Shown here: positions 1 to 6,341 of the stretch, piece after piece
How the letters are laid out: each line of letters opens with the position of its first letter
How positions within the stretch are numbered: the first letter of the stretch is position 1
DNA from: an uncultured Actinomyces sp.
GTDB taxonomy: Bacteria; Actinomycetota; Actinomycetes; Actinomycetales; Actinomycetaceae
Length of the DNA: 6,341 bases
NCBI GenBank assembly: GCA_900554605.1
Contig: USHU01000064.1
Span: forward strand, 1 to 6,341
Direction of reading: 5' to 3'
Position numbers and translations under genes: made by a program
The notes under the pieces: model-generated
Told to the model about the DNA's origin: nothing
What the model saw: only the letters and a program-made list of their open reading frames with translations
Database searches by the model: none

Positions 1-16
1 CCGATGCGAGGGACAC
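1..16 (-). CDS. whiA: WhiA-family DNA-binding protein, first five codons only (window edge)
   Basis: Only the beginning of this gene is present. Read on the minus strand it starts with GTG and encodes M-S-L-A-S before the window ends. A strong ribosome site, AAAGGAG, lies 5 nt upstream of the GTG. The call rests on context: in Actinobacteria and many Firmicutes whiA directly follows rapZ and yvcK, and a small, polar start of this kind suits actinobacterial WhiA N-termini. WhiA is a homing-endonuclease-like plus helix-turn-helix protein that acts as a transcription factor in sporulation and division in Streptomyces and is kept in many non-sporulating relatives. The visible five residues cannot prove the family, so the identity is an inference from gene order. 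The 38-nt gap after yvcK holds no visible terminator, so co-transcription is likely. Confidence 0.65.
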
Positions 17-21
17 CTTTA

Positions 22-28
22 CTCCTTT
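22..28 (-). promoter_or_regulatory. Ribosome binding site for the putative whiA GTG start
   Basis: The minus strand reads AAAGGAG followed by a 5-nt spacer (TAAAG) and then GTG. This near-complete match to the 16S anti-Shine–Dalgarno sequence is the main evidence that a new gene starts at position 16 even though only five codons of it are visible. Confidence 0.7.
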
Positions 29-54
29 AGGGAAAGTACAAGCACTGTGAGAAA

Positions 55-1059
55 TCAGGGAAGCCAAGTCTCGCTACGACCGACTTCGCCAAGGAAACCA
101 TCGAAAGCATCTCGTAAGGCTGCGGCTAGACGAAGAGGATCATGATGAGGCTCACCATCGCCCGTGCGCACCTGACGTAGGAGCACTCGCGCACCCAAAG
201 CGTCAGCGGCCTCGGCAAGGTCATCAATATCATCAGTCGTCGTCGGATCAGCAATGACAACATCGAGCTTAAAACTCGGCGCGTACCGAGCAATAACGCG
301 AACGTGGTCAGCCGTGGTCATCGTGTCTGTTTCTCCGCGTTGACGCGAAAGATTCAAAATAAGCGCACGATGAGCCTCAGTAGTGACCAAGGAGCGATGA
401 AGCTCAGGAACCAACAGATGCGGAATGACCGATGTGTACCATGAACCTGGGCCAAGGACGACCCAGTCGGCCTCAGAGATCGCTTCGGTAACGGCCGCAG
501 GAACGCGCGGCTTCTCGGGGGTCAAACGAACCGATTCAACTGTCCCGGGGGCAATCGCTACTTTCGATTGTCCCTTCACCGTATAGTGCCGGCCATTGTC
601 GTCCATATCGGCTTCAATACTCAGCGGGTCGACAGACATGGGAAGCACGCGCCCCTGAGCTCCTAAGAGGCGAGCGACAAAGTCAAGTCCTTCTACCGGA
701 TCATCGAGAAGCTGCCACAAACCGGCAATGACGATATTGCCGACTGCATGTCCATCCATGGGGCCGCTGGTCTTCAAACGCATTTGGAAGACATCGCGCC
801 ACGTCAGACCCCACTCTGTTTCTTCACACAGTGAGGCAAGTGCCATGCGCAAATCGCCAGGCGGGAGAATCGGCATTTCTGAACGCAGACGCCCGGAAGA
901 ACCACCATCGTCTGCAACGGTGACAACAGCGGTGAGCTGACGCGTGATGTGTCGAAGTGCGCGAAGATTTGCAGACAATCCGTGTCCGCCCCCCAAAGCG
1001 ACGACGCGATTATTCGAATCGCCGCGCTGCATCCACCCAGCAGCATCAACGTAGGTCAT
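55..1059 (-). CDS. yvcK: YvcK/GlmR-type gluconeogenesis factor (CofD-like)
   Basis: This 334-residue protein belongs to the YvcK/CuvA/GlmR branch of the CofD-like superfamily. Members bind UDP-GlcNAc or related UDP-sugars and tune carbon flow into peptidoglycan precursors; the mycobacterial homologue CuvA is needed for normal cell-wall growth. Visible signatures are the N-terminal glycine-rich nucleotide-binding loop GGGHGL (residues 23–28), ADDGGSSGRLR (49–59), PPGDLR (66–71), GHAVGN (103–108) and the late GPGSWYTSVIP (203–213), all in the family order. Length is normal and there is no signal peptide or membrane segment, so it should be cytosolic. The ATG at 1059 is favoured because AGGA lies 7 nt upstream, inside the last codons of rapZ; an internal ATG at residue 10 has a poorer ribosome site. 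The 3-nt gap from the rapZ stop suggests translational coupling. No 2-phospholactate transferase role is implied, because F420-type CofD proteins are a separate branch. Confidence 0.95.
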   Translation of the reverse strand: MTYVDAAGWMQRGDSNNRVVALGGGHGLSANLRALRHITRQLTAVVTVADDGGSSGRLRSEMPILPPGDLRMALASLCEETEWGLTWRDVFQMRLKTSGPMDGHAVGNIVIAGLWQLLDDPVEGLDFVARLLGAQGRVLPMSVDPLSIEADMDDNGRHYTVKGQSKVAIAPGTVESVRLTPEKPRVPAAVTEAISEADWVVLGPGSWYTSVIPHLLVPELHRSLVTTEAHRALILNLSRQRGETDTMTTADHVRVIARYAPSFKLDVVIADPTTTDDIDDLAEAADALGARVLLRQVRTGDGEPHHDPLRLAAALRDAFDGFLGEVGRSETWLP

Positions 1060-1062
1060 CGA

Positions 1063-2019
1063 CTATTCCTTTCCCATATCGCGGTGCGCGACGCGAACAC
1101 TAAATCCATGTTCACGCAGCCGGCGGGCAATGAGCTCTGCGCTCTCCACTGAACGGTGCTTCCCGCCCGTACACCCAACTGCGATCGTCGTGTACCGCTT
1201 GAGCTCACCAATATACCCCCTGAGCATGGGAGCGAGGAGATCTGCGTAGCCCAGAACAAAGTCCCGAGCACCGGGTTGTGAGAGCACGTAGTCAGCGACG
1301 GGTTGATCTTTTCCTGTCAGATGGCGCAGCTCATCGACCCAATAAGGATTCTTTAAGAAACGAACATCCAGTACGTGATCAGCATCCAGGGGAAGTCCAT
1401 GCTTAAACCCAAAGGATTCAACCGTAATCCGAAGTGGAACCTCACCAGCATCGGCGATCACATCACGAATATGCCGCGTCAAATCATGAACCGACATCCC
1501 CGAAGTATCGATCACGACATCTGCTGAGCGTCGAACTGGAGCAAGTGCGCGGGCCTCGGCGTGAATTCCTTCGAGAAGAGTGCCGTCTCCTTGAAGCGGA
1601 TGGGGACGTCGATTCGATTCATAGCGCCGAACCAGTGTTTCCGTTGATGCTTCGAGGAAGAAGACTCGATAGGTGACTCCAAGCTCGCGCAACTGTTCGA
1701 GAGAACGGGCGAAGTCAGCAAAGAACTCTCGAGAACGCACATCGACAACGACAGCAAGACGGTGCACTCCCCCGCCGTCTGGGGACATCATTCCCACGAG
1801 GGCAGGGAGCATAGCCGGTGGAAGGTTATCGACAACGTACCAGTCGAGGTCTTCAAGAGCGCGAGCAGCCCCAGTTCGCCCTGCGCCTGAACAGCCGGTG
1901 ATGATCACGACTTCATTTGAACCCGGATCAGGAACTTCGGGAGCAATTGAATCAAGCAATGGAATCCCTCCGGGAACTGTGTCCTCAGTGGGAACGGGGG
2001 GCATAGGGATATCGCGCAT
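1063..2019 (-). CDS. rapZ: RapZ-family RNase adapter / P-loop nucleotide-binding protein
   Basis: RapZ (YvcJ/YhbJ) is a P-loop protein. In E. coli it binds small RNAs that control glucosamine-6-phosphate synthase; in Gram-positives its direct target is less clear. The Walker A loop is GCSGAGRT (residues 42–49), followed by LEDLDWYVVDNLPP. Arg at position 48 replaces the usual Lys, as is common in actinobacterial members. RRPHPL and ADVVIDTS follow in mid-protein, and the diagnostic GCTGGKHRSV lies at residues 282–291. As drawn the protein has 318 residues, longer than the 284 of E. coli, because of a Pro-rich, unconserved N-terminus of about 35 residues. The start is uncertain: the ATG at 2019 has AGGA only 2 nt away, while a TTG at 1959 (residue 21) has GGAGGG 6 nt upstream and would give 298 residues. 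It lies between uvrC (48-nt gap) and yvcK (3-nt gap), probably in one operon. Confidence 0.95.
   Translation of the reverse strand: MRDIPMPPVPTEDTVPGGIPLLDSIAPEVPDPGSNEVVIITGCSGAGRTGAARALEDLDWYVVDNLPPAMLPALVGMMSPDGGGVHRLAVVVDVRSREFFADFARSLEQLRELGVTYRVFFLEASTETLVRRYESNRRPHPLQGDGTLLEGIHAEARALAPVRRSADVVIDTSGMSVHDLTRHIRDVIADAGEVPLRITVESFGFKHGLPLDADHVLDVRFLKNPYWVDELRHLTGKDQPVADYVLSQPGARDFVLGYADLLAPMLRGYIGELKRYTTIAVGCTGGKHRSVESAELIARRLREHGFSVRVAHRDMGKE
1966..1971 (-). promoter_or_regulatory. Strong Shine–Dalgarno inside annotated rapZ, pointing to a TTG start at 1959
   Basis: On the minus strand GGAGGG is followed by ATTCCA and then the in-frame codon TTG (1957–1959, Leu21 of the long form). It is a much better ribosome site in sequence and spacing than the one at the ATG at 2019. 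Nothing conserved lies between the two starts: the P-loop begins 21 residues after the TTG. The site could still be a chance Pro-Gly-Gly codon run (CCC GGA GGG), so it is a candidate and not a proven start. Confidence 0.5.
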
Positions 2020-2067
2020 AGTCCTATGGTGCCATTTGTTGACGATTATTACCGAGGTTTCGCCGCA

Positions 2068-4077
2068 TTACTGGGTTTTCTGCGCAGAGTTCAACGCATC
2101 CCAAATAGTCTGCGCAAGGGTATCCCCAATCCCGGGCACTTCGGCAATGGCCTCGACAGTGGCCTCGCGGATCTTCTTAACTGAGCCAAAGCGACGCAGG
2201 AGTGCCTTCTGTCGGGAGGGACCAACACCCGGGATCTCATCAAGAACCGAACGCTGTTGGGTTTTTGCGCGGCGTTTCCTGTGAGCAGTGATTGCAAAAC
2301 GATGGGATTCATCGCGCACGTATTGGAGCATGTACAAGGCAGCCGAGGTCCTGGGGAAAATAACCGGAAACTCTTCTCCTGGAATCCACACTTCTTCCAA
2401 TCGCTTGGCCAAGCCAATCAGCGGAATATCAATTCCCATTGCATCAAGCGCACTCCGGGCAGCGTTCACCTGAGGAAGACCACCATCGACAACCACGAGA
2501 TCCGGCCGATAAGAGAAGCGCCGTGGCCTACCAGTGGCATCGACCGGACCGGACTCGAAAGCAATACCCTCATCATCTTCGCCGTCTTCACCGTTTTCCT
2601 CGGCCAAAAGACGGCGGAAACGTCTACGCAATACTTCATCCATTGCCGAGGTGTCGTCCGGCGTCCCATTTCCGTCATCACCATGGATGTTGAAGTGCCG
2701 ATAGGCATCCTTACGCGGGGCGCCGTCTTCAAAGACGACCATCGATCCAACCTGCTGCTGACCCTGAGTATGCGAAATGTCGTAGCACTCAATTCGAAGA
2801 GGCGCGGCGGGAAGGTCAAGGTATTGCGCCAATTCATCCATTGCCTGGCCACGTTGAGCAAGATCGCCCGAACGGCGAGTCTTGTGAAGCACCAGAGCCT
2901 GCTTCGCATTCTCCTTCACGGTTTCCATCAGCTGGGCTTTGTTACCCCTTTGGGGGACATGAATATCGACGATGCCGCCACGTTTGCCCGCAAGCCACTG
3001 AGCCAGTGTCTCTCGATCATCTGGCATGACGAAGACAAGAATTTCACGAGGAACCGCACGCGTCGGGGTGTGGACGACATCATCGACAGAGACTGCTTCA
3101 GCTCGCTCAAGGGCACGTGTCTGCGCGCCCGAGTCCTCCGGTACTTCAGAGTAAATCTGTTCGAAAAGCCGAGACATGAGTTCCGATTCACTGGCATCAT
3201 CATCACGCGAAATTACCCAGCCACGGGTACCGCGGATTCTTCCTCCACGAACGTGGAAGACATGAACAGCTGCATCCAATTCATCGCTCACGAGGGCAAA
3301 AATATCCGCATCGGTTCCATCGCCCAAAACCATGGTGTTCTTTTCGAGGACTGTTCGCAATGCCTGTAAATCGTCGCGTTTTTCAGCCGCGGTTTCGAAA
3401 TCAAGCTGAGCGCTTGCTTCGCGCATCTCAGCCTCGATCTGGCGCAATACGGGAGTTGCTCGACCTTCCATGAACTCGCACATTGCTTGGGCCAGAGCTC
3501 GATGTTCTTCTTGAGAGATGCGCCCTACACAAGGGGCTGAGCACTTATCGATGTATCCCAATAAACAGGGGCGCCCCTGTGCCTGTGCGCGACGAAAGAC
3601 CCCAGCTGAACAGGTTCGCAGCGGAAACACTCGTAAGAGCAGATCAATGGTCTCTCGAATTGCCCAGACTTTTGTGTAGGGGCCGAAGTATCGACTGTCC
3701 TTGCGACGCGCTTCGCGCGTGACCTGAACTCGCGGGTATTTCTCCCCCATGCTGACTGCCAGGTAGGGATAGGACTTGTCGTCCTTAAACATCACATTAA
3801 AGCGCGGATTAAACTCTTTAATCCACGTGAATTCCAAAGTGAGCGCTTCAATTTCGCTGCGTACCACGGTCCATTGAACCGAGGCCGCAGTCGTCACCAT
3901 TTTCTGGGTGCGTGGATGCAGATGAGCCAGGTCCTGAAAATAGTTGGTCAAACGCGCGCGAAGATTTTTGGCTTTCCCAACATAAATCACTTGCCCCTGT
4001 TCATCGCGAAAACGGTACCCCCCGGGATCGGTTGGGATTTCCCCGGTTTTCGGACGATAGGTTGATGGATCAGCCAT
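2068..4077 (-). CDS. uvrC: UvrABC excinuclease subunit C
   Basis: UvrC makes the two incisions flanking a DNA lesion after UvrA and UvrB have located it. All family parts are visible in the 669 residues. The GIY-YIG nuclease for the 3' cut spans about 15–95, with GGY at 19–21, YVG at 32–34, Arg42 and Glu82 at the expected catalytic places. Four cysteines at 156, 171, 179 and 183 match the pattern that holds an iron–sulphur cluster in E. coli UvrC. The UVR motif that contacts UvrB is near 207–242. The RNase H-like nuclease for the 5' cut carries Asp433 (CYDISH), Asp475, Asp531 (VVVDGG) and His592 (RDESH). Tandem helix-hairpin-helix motifs (PGVGPSR, PGIGDTL) fill 615–662. The ATG at 4077 gives a normal N-terminus, though its ribosome site is weak. 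Oddities are Gly20 where Val or Ile is usual, and an acidic stretch near 493–503. It is the first gene of the leftward cluster. Confidence 0.98.
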   Translation of the reverse strand: MADPSTYRPKTGEIPTDPGGYRFRDEQGQVIYVGKAKNLRARLTNYFQDLAHLHPRTQKMVTTAASVQWTVVRSEIEALTLEFTWIKEFNPRFNVMFKDDKSYPYLAVSMGEKYPRVQVTREARRKDSRYFGPYTKVWAIRETIDLLLRVFPLRTCSAGVFRRAQAQGRPCLLGYIDKCSAPCVGRISQEEHRALAQAMCEFMEGRATPVLRQIEAEMREASAQLDFETAAEKRDDLQALRTVLEKNTMVLGDGTDADIFALVSDELDAAVHVFHVRGGRIRGTRGWVISRDDDASESELMSRLFEQIYSEVPEDSGAQTRALERAEAVSVDDVVHTPTRAVPREILVFVMPDDRETLAQWLAGKRGGIVDIHVPQRGNKAQLMETVKENAKQALVLHKTRRSGDLAQRGQAMDELAQYLDLPAAPLRIECYDISHTQGQQQVGSMVVFEDGAPRKDAYRHFNIHGDDGNGTPDDTSAMDEVLRRRFRRLLAEENGEDGEDDEGIAFESGPVDATGRPRRFSYRPDLVVVDGGLPQVNAARSALDAMGIDIPLIGLAKRLEEVWIPGEEFPVIFPRTSAALYMLQYVRDESHRFAITAHRKRRAKTQQRSVLDEIPGVGPSRQKALLRRFGSVKKIREATVEAIAEVPGIGDTLAQTIWDALNSAQKTQ

Positions 4078-4112
4078 TCTTTTAGCCTAGCGGCGCCAGG
4101 AACTTTGTGCGC

Positions 4113-4149
4113 ACCCAGCAGGTCTATGGAAAAACTCTTGGTGCTGGGT
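4113..4149. repeat. 8-bp perfect inverted repeat in the uvrC–glnA divergent spacer
   Basis: ACCCAGCA at 4113–4120 is the exact reverse complement of TGCTGGGT at 4142–4149, with 21 nt between the arms. The arm centres are 29 nt apart, nearly three helical turns, so the same face of DNA would be exposed. The arms bracket the candidate −35 element of glnA, and the right arm lies in the promoter spacer, so an operator for a dimeric regulator is possible. It could also fold as a hairpin in the uvrC leader transcript. No known nitrogen-regulator consensus (GlnR or AmtR) is matched. Confidence 0.6.
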
Positions 4150-4156
4150 TTATCAT
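4127..4156 (+). promoter_or_regulatory. Candidate sigma-70-type promoter for glnA
   Basis: TATCAT at 4151–4156 matches the −10 consensus at five of six positions, and TGGAAA at 4127–4132 matches the −35 consensus at four of six, with an 18-nt spacer. Transcription would begin near 4163, leaving a leader of about 26 nt that contains the glnA ribosome site. I found no equally good promoter pointing toward uvrC in the same 111-nt spacer. This is pattern matching only. Confidence 0.4.
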
Positions 4157-4188
4157 TTCTTGAAGTTACCGGTGCGGAAAGGTTCGTC

Positions 4189-5637
4189 ATGTTTACCCAG
4201 GCCCAAGAAGTTATTGACTTCATTGCACAAGAAGAGATTGCGTACATCGATGTACGCTTCTGCGATCTTCCCGGCGTTCAGCAACATTTCACAATTCCCG
4301 CTAGCGAGCTCGAGGCATCAGTCCTTAAGGATGGCCTCATGTTCGACGGCTCTTCGGTCCGGGGTTTCACGCAAATCCACGAGTCGGACATGAAACTGAT
4401 TCCCGATCTATCCTCTGCGTTTGTTGACCCCTTCCGCGCCAACAAGACACTGGTCATCATCTTTTCGATCGTCGATCCCTTTACCGATGAGCCTTTCTCG
4501 CGCGATCCCCGCCAAGTCGCAGCCAAGGCCGAGGCTTACCTGCGTTCAACTGGTATTGCCGATACCTGCTACATCGGAGCAGAAGCTGAGTTCTTCGTCT
4601 TCAATGACGTTCGCTACCAAGTGACTCCCCAACACACCTTCTACGCTCTTGATTCTGACGAGGCCTACTGGAATACCGGACGCAGCGAAGCCGGCGGAAA
4701 CCTCGGGTACAAGGTTCCCCTCAAGGGTGGGTACTTCCCTGTCTCCCCTGCTGACGACTTCACCGACCTGCGCGATGAAATGGCAAACCTTCTGACCGAG
4801 GTTGGACTTACCCTAGAACGTGCCCACCACGAAGTTGGTTCCGGCGGCCAACAGGAAATCAACTACCGCTTCAATACCCTCATGGCCGCGGCTGATGACA
4901 TGATGAAGTTCAAGTACGTCATCAAGAACGCTGCTCGAGCCGCCGGACTGTCCGCCACCTTCATGCCCAAGCCCTTTATCGAACACCCGGGGTCGGGCAT
5001 GCACACGCACCTCTCGCTCTTCGAGGGTGAGGAGAACGCGTTGTGGAAGAACGGCGAGCCGCTTTTCTACGACGAACGAGGCTACGGTTCGCTTTCCGAC
5101 ACCGCGCGCTGGTTCATTGGCGGGCTGCTCGAGCATGCTCCCGCGCTTTTGGCGTTTACCAATCCGTCGGTTAATTCTTTCCGACGCCTTGTTCCTGGCT
5201 TCGAAGCTCCGATCAACCTTGTCTATTCAGCACGCAATCGCAGCGCATGCATTCGCATCCCTGTGACGGGAACATCCCCGGCCGCAAAGCGCGTCGAATA
5301 CCGAGTTCCCGATCCCAGTGCGAACCCTTATCTTTCCTTCGCGGCATGCCTCATGGCGGGAATTGATGGAATTAAGCGCCGTATTGAGCCGGCTGCACCG
5401 ATCGATAAGGACCTCTACGAGCTACCGAGCGCGGACTACGACTCGATTGCAAAGATTCCTTCAAGCTTGGAGGGCGCGCTCGAAGCGCTTCGCAACGATT
5501 ACGAGTTCCTCACCGAAGGTGATGTCTTCACAGAAGACCTGATCGAAACCTGGATTAACTATAAAGAAACGGTGGAGATTGCCCCCATGCGCGCTTATCC
5601 TCACCCTTACGAATTCCAGCTGTACTACGATCTGTGA
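4189..5637 (+). CDS. glnA: Type I-beta glutamine synthetase (GlnA1-like)
   Basis: Glutamine synthetase makes glutamine from glutamate, ammonia and ATP, the main ammonium assimilation step, as a cytosolic dodecamer. The 482 residues carry the N-terminal [14 protein letters not shown] (21–34), the DGSS loop (53–56), the metal-binding GAEAEFF (130–136), [13 protein letters not shown] (213–225), GSGMHTH (268–274), the flap glutamate in VPGFEAP (335–341), NRSACIR (350–356) and a beta-type tail with DKDLYELP, whose Tyr410 aligns with the adenylylated tyrosine. The start at 4189 is chosen because family homology begins there and GGAAAGG lies 6 nt upstream; the in-frame extension to 4105 reads through the promoter region and is unlike the family. 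Two oddities: the loop around 263–284 reads [16 protein letters not shown] instead of the usual beta-type GDN-GSGMHCH-QSLW, and the residues after the adenylylation tyrosine are PSAD instead of PPEE. It is transcribed divergently from uvrC. Confidence 0.97.
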   Translation: MFTQAQEVIDFIAQEEIAYIDVRFCDLPGVQQHFTIPASELEASVLKDGLMFDGSSVRGFTQIHESDMKLIPDLSSAFVDPFRANKTLVIIFSIVDPFTDEPFSRDPRQVAAKAEAYLRSTGIADTCYIGAEAEFFVFNDVRYQVTPQHTFYALDSDEAYWNTGRSEAGGNLGYKVPLKGGYFPVSPADDFTDLRDEMANLLTEVGLTLERAHHEVGSGGQQEINYRFNTLMAAADDMMKFKYVIKNAARAAGLSATFMPKPFIEHPGSGMHTHLSLFEGEENALWKNGEPLFYDERGYGSLSDTARWFIGGLLEHAPALLAFTNPSVNSFRRLVPGFEAPINLVYSARNRSACIRIPVTGTSPAAKRVEYRVPDPSANPYLSFAACLMAGIDGIKRRIEPAAPIDKDLYELPSADYDSIAKIPSSLEGALEALRNDYEFLTEGDVFTEDLIETWINYKETVEIAPMRAYPHPYEFQLYYDL

Positions 5638-5643
5638 GCTAGA

Positions 5644-5677
5644 TGGCACTAGTTTGGCGTTACTATGCCTAGTGTCA
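5644..5677. repeat. Inverted repeat after glnA: possible terminator or operator
   Basis: TGGCACTAG (5644–5652) pairs with CTAGTGTCA (5669–5677) over 9 bp with one G·U pair, enclosing a 16-nt loop. It starts 6 nt after the glnA stop codon, which suits a terminator or an mRNA 3'-end hairpin. There is no following T-run, the stem is not GC-rich and the loop is long, so intrinsic termination would be weak. Since it lies 31 nt before the downstream ligase gene, an operator for that gene is an equal option. Confidence 0.45.
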
Positions 5678-5708
5678 ACCTGAAAAGTAGGTCCGAAACG
5701 GAGACGCA

Positions 5709-6341
5709 ATGAAACGCTTGCGCGATGGCTCGTACACCATCAAGCCCACGTTCACGATTCACAGCGACGAGCTACTTCCGGATCTCTTCATGCGGCGAGC
5801 GGAAGCCCATCCAGATCAGGTTGTCGTTGAAACGCGCAGCTCAGTTGGCGCGGTTCGCTCGATGACCGCTGCAGAGCTCCAGCGTCAAGTCGAATACACA
5901 GCCTGTGGCCTTATCGGGCTGGGTGTTAACTCTGGAGACTCTGTTGCAATCCTCGCTTCGACATCCTTTGAGTGGATGCTTCTGGACCTTGCCTTGCTCT
6001 CCATTGGCGCAGTTACAGTCCCCATCTACGAATCTGACTCAGCGTCTCAGATTCAGCACATCCTTGAAGACGCACACGTTGTTCGCGTCTTTACCGCAAC
6101 AACTCAACAGTCTGAACTCGTTCGTACGGTTGCACCCGCTTTCACGCGAGCCATTGAAAGCTTCGACCAAGGCGCCTTGCGCACTATTGCGCGGGCCGCG
6201 CGCGGCGTCTCAATCGATGACATCAAGGAACGTCGTTCATCTTTAAGCTCCTCATCGATCGCAACGATCATTTATACATCGGGCACGACGGGCGTCCCGA
6301 AGGGAGTCGTGCTCACCCACGCGAATTTCCTCGCAACAATT
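5709..6341 (+). CDS. Long-chain-fatty-acid–CoA ligase (AMP-forming), N-terminal part; gene runs off the window
   Basis: The frame stays open from the ATG at 5709 to the window end, giving 211 residues without a stop. Full-length relatives have about 600, so roughly a third is visible. The protein belongs to the ANL adenylating superfamily, which activates carboxylates as acyl-AMP and, in this branch, passes them to CoA. The P-loop-like core motif YTSGTTGVPKG is at 189–199, followed by VVLTHANF. The N-terminal subdomain shows DLFMRRAEAHPDQ (25–37) and the segment around FEWMLLDLALLSIGAVTVPIYE, typical of FadD15/FAA1-type long-chain acyl-CoA synthetases. The adenylate-forming and CoA-binding C-terminal motifs lie outside the window, so substrate chain length is unknown. 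The start is supported by GGAG 5 nt upstream. It follows glnA on the same strand after 71 nt; an inverted repeat in that gap leaves co-transcription uncertain. Confidence 0.92.
   Translation, partial: MKRLRDGSYTIKPTFTIHSDELLPDLFMRRAEAHPDQVVVETRSSVGAVRSMTAAELQRQVEYTACGLIGLGVNSGDSVAILASTSFEWMLLDLALLSIGAVTVPIYESDSASQIQHILEDAHVVRVFTATTQQSELVRTVAPAFTRAIESFDQGALRTIARAARGVSIDDIKERRSSLSSSSIATIIYTSGTTGVPKGVVLTHANFLATI

Noticed and set aside
1873..1896. Loss of the Walker A lysine in RapZ (GAGRT) as a sign of inactivation
   Set aside because: Arg at this position is usual in actinobacterial RapZ proteins, and the rest of the family signatures are intact.
1673..2284. A 203-codon plus-strand open frame spanning the rapZ start and the uvrC end
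   Set aside because: Arg/Ser-rich, low-complexity translation with no family resemblance, antisense to two real genes.
2257..3369. A 370-codon open frame on the plus strand, opposite uvrC
   Set aside because: It lies wholly antisense to a complete, well-conserved uvrC, shows no recognisable domain, and reflects codon bias of the real gene.
4121..4140. Possible AmtR or GlnR box upstream of glnA (CTAT at 4124–4127)
   Set aside because: The partner half-site needed for an AmtR site is missing, and no GlnR-type GTnAC–GAAAC arrangement is present.
4105..4188. N-terminal extension of glnA from a TTG at 4105
   Set aside because: The extra 28 residues have no counterpart in glutamine synthetases and cover the promoter and ribosome site; the ATG at 4189 matches the family start.
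5905..6246. A 113-codon open frame in another frame within the acyl-CoA ligase
   Set aside because: The in-frame ligase translation through the same bases has clear adenylating-enzyme motifs, so this is a shadow.
1..6341. Search for a new defence, mobile or biosynthetic system, CRISPR, tRNA or rRNA
   Set aside because: Every stretch over 120 nt is accounted for by recognisable housekeeping genes; no repeats array, transposase, integrase or RNA gene is visible.

Overview
The window looks like ordinary core chromosome from an actinobacterium of moderate GC. I infer this from the uvrC–rapZ–yvcK–whiA gene order, from actinobacterial signatures in the proteins (GAGR rather than GAGK in the RapZ P-loop, a UvrC N-terminus of the MADP-x-TYRP type, a GlnA1-type glutamine synthetase and a FadD15-like acyl-CoA synthetase), and from strong AGGAG-like ribosome sites with GTG and possibly TTG starts. 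A family in or near the Actinomycetaceae would fit the moderate base composition, but this is a guess from one window.

Minus strand, read right to left (4077 down to 1): uvrC (nucleotide excision repair nuclease), a 48-nt gap, rapZ (P-loop nucleotide- and RNA-binding regulator), a 3-nt gap, yvcK (CofD-like, UDP-sugar binding cell-envelope/carbon regulator), a 38-nt gap, and the first five codons of a gene that by position and sequence should be whiA. The tight spacing, and ribosome sites lying inside or just after the preceding gene, suggest one transcription unit. It joins a DNA repair gene to the conserved rapZ–yvcK–whiA trio linked to cell-wall precursor supply and growth/division control.

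Plus strand (4189 to the right edge): glnA, a type I-beta glutamine synthetase, is transcribed away from uvrC. After 71 nt comes the N-terminal third of a long-chain-fatty-acid–CoA ligase, which runs off the window. The 111-nt divergent spacer between uvrC and glnA holds an 8-bp perfect inverted repeat that brackets a candidate glnA promoter. The glnA–ligase spacer holds a 9-bp inverted repeat that could be a terminator or an operator.

I found no mobile element, CRISPR array, RNA gene, toxin or other accessory system, and nothing I would call a new biological system. The points worth a second look are local: a GlnA active-site loop that reads like a different glutamine synthetase subgroup, a degenerate GlnA adenylylation site, a competing TTG start for rapZ, a Gly-for-Val change in the UvrC GIY motif, and the two intergenic inverted repeats.
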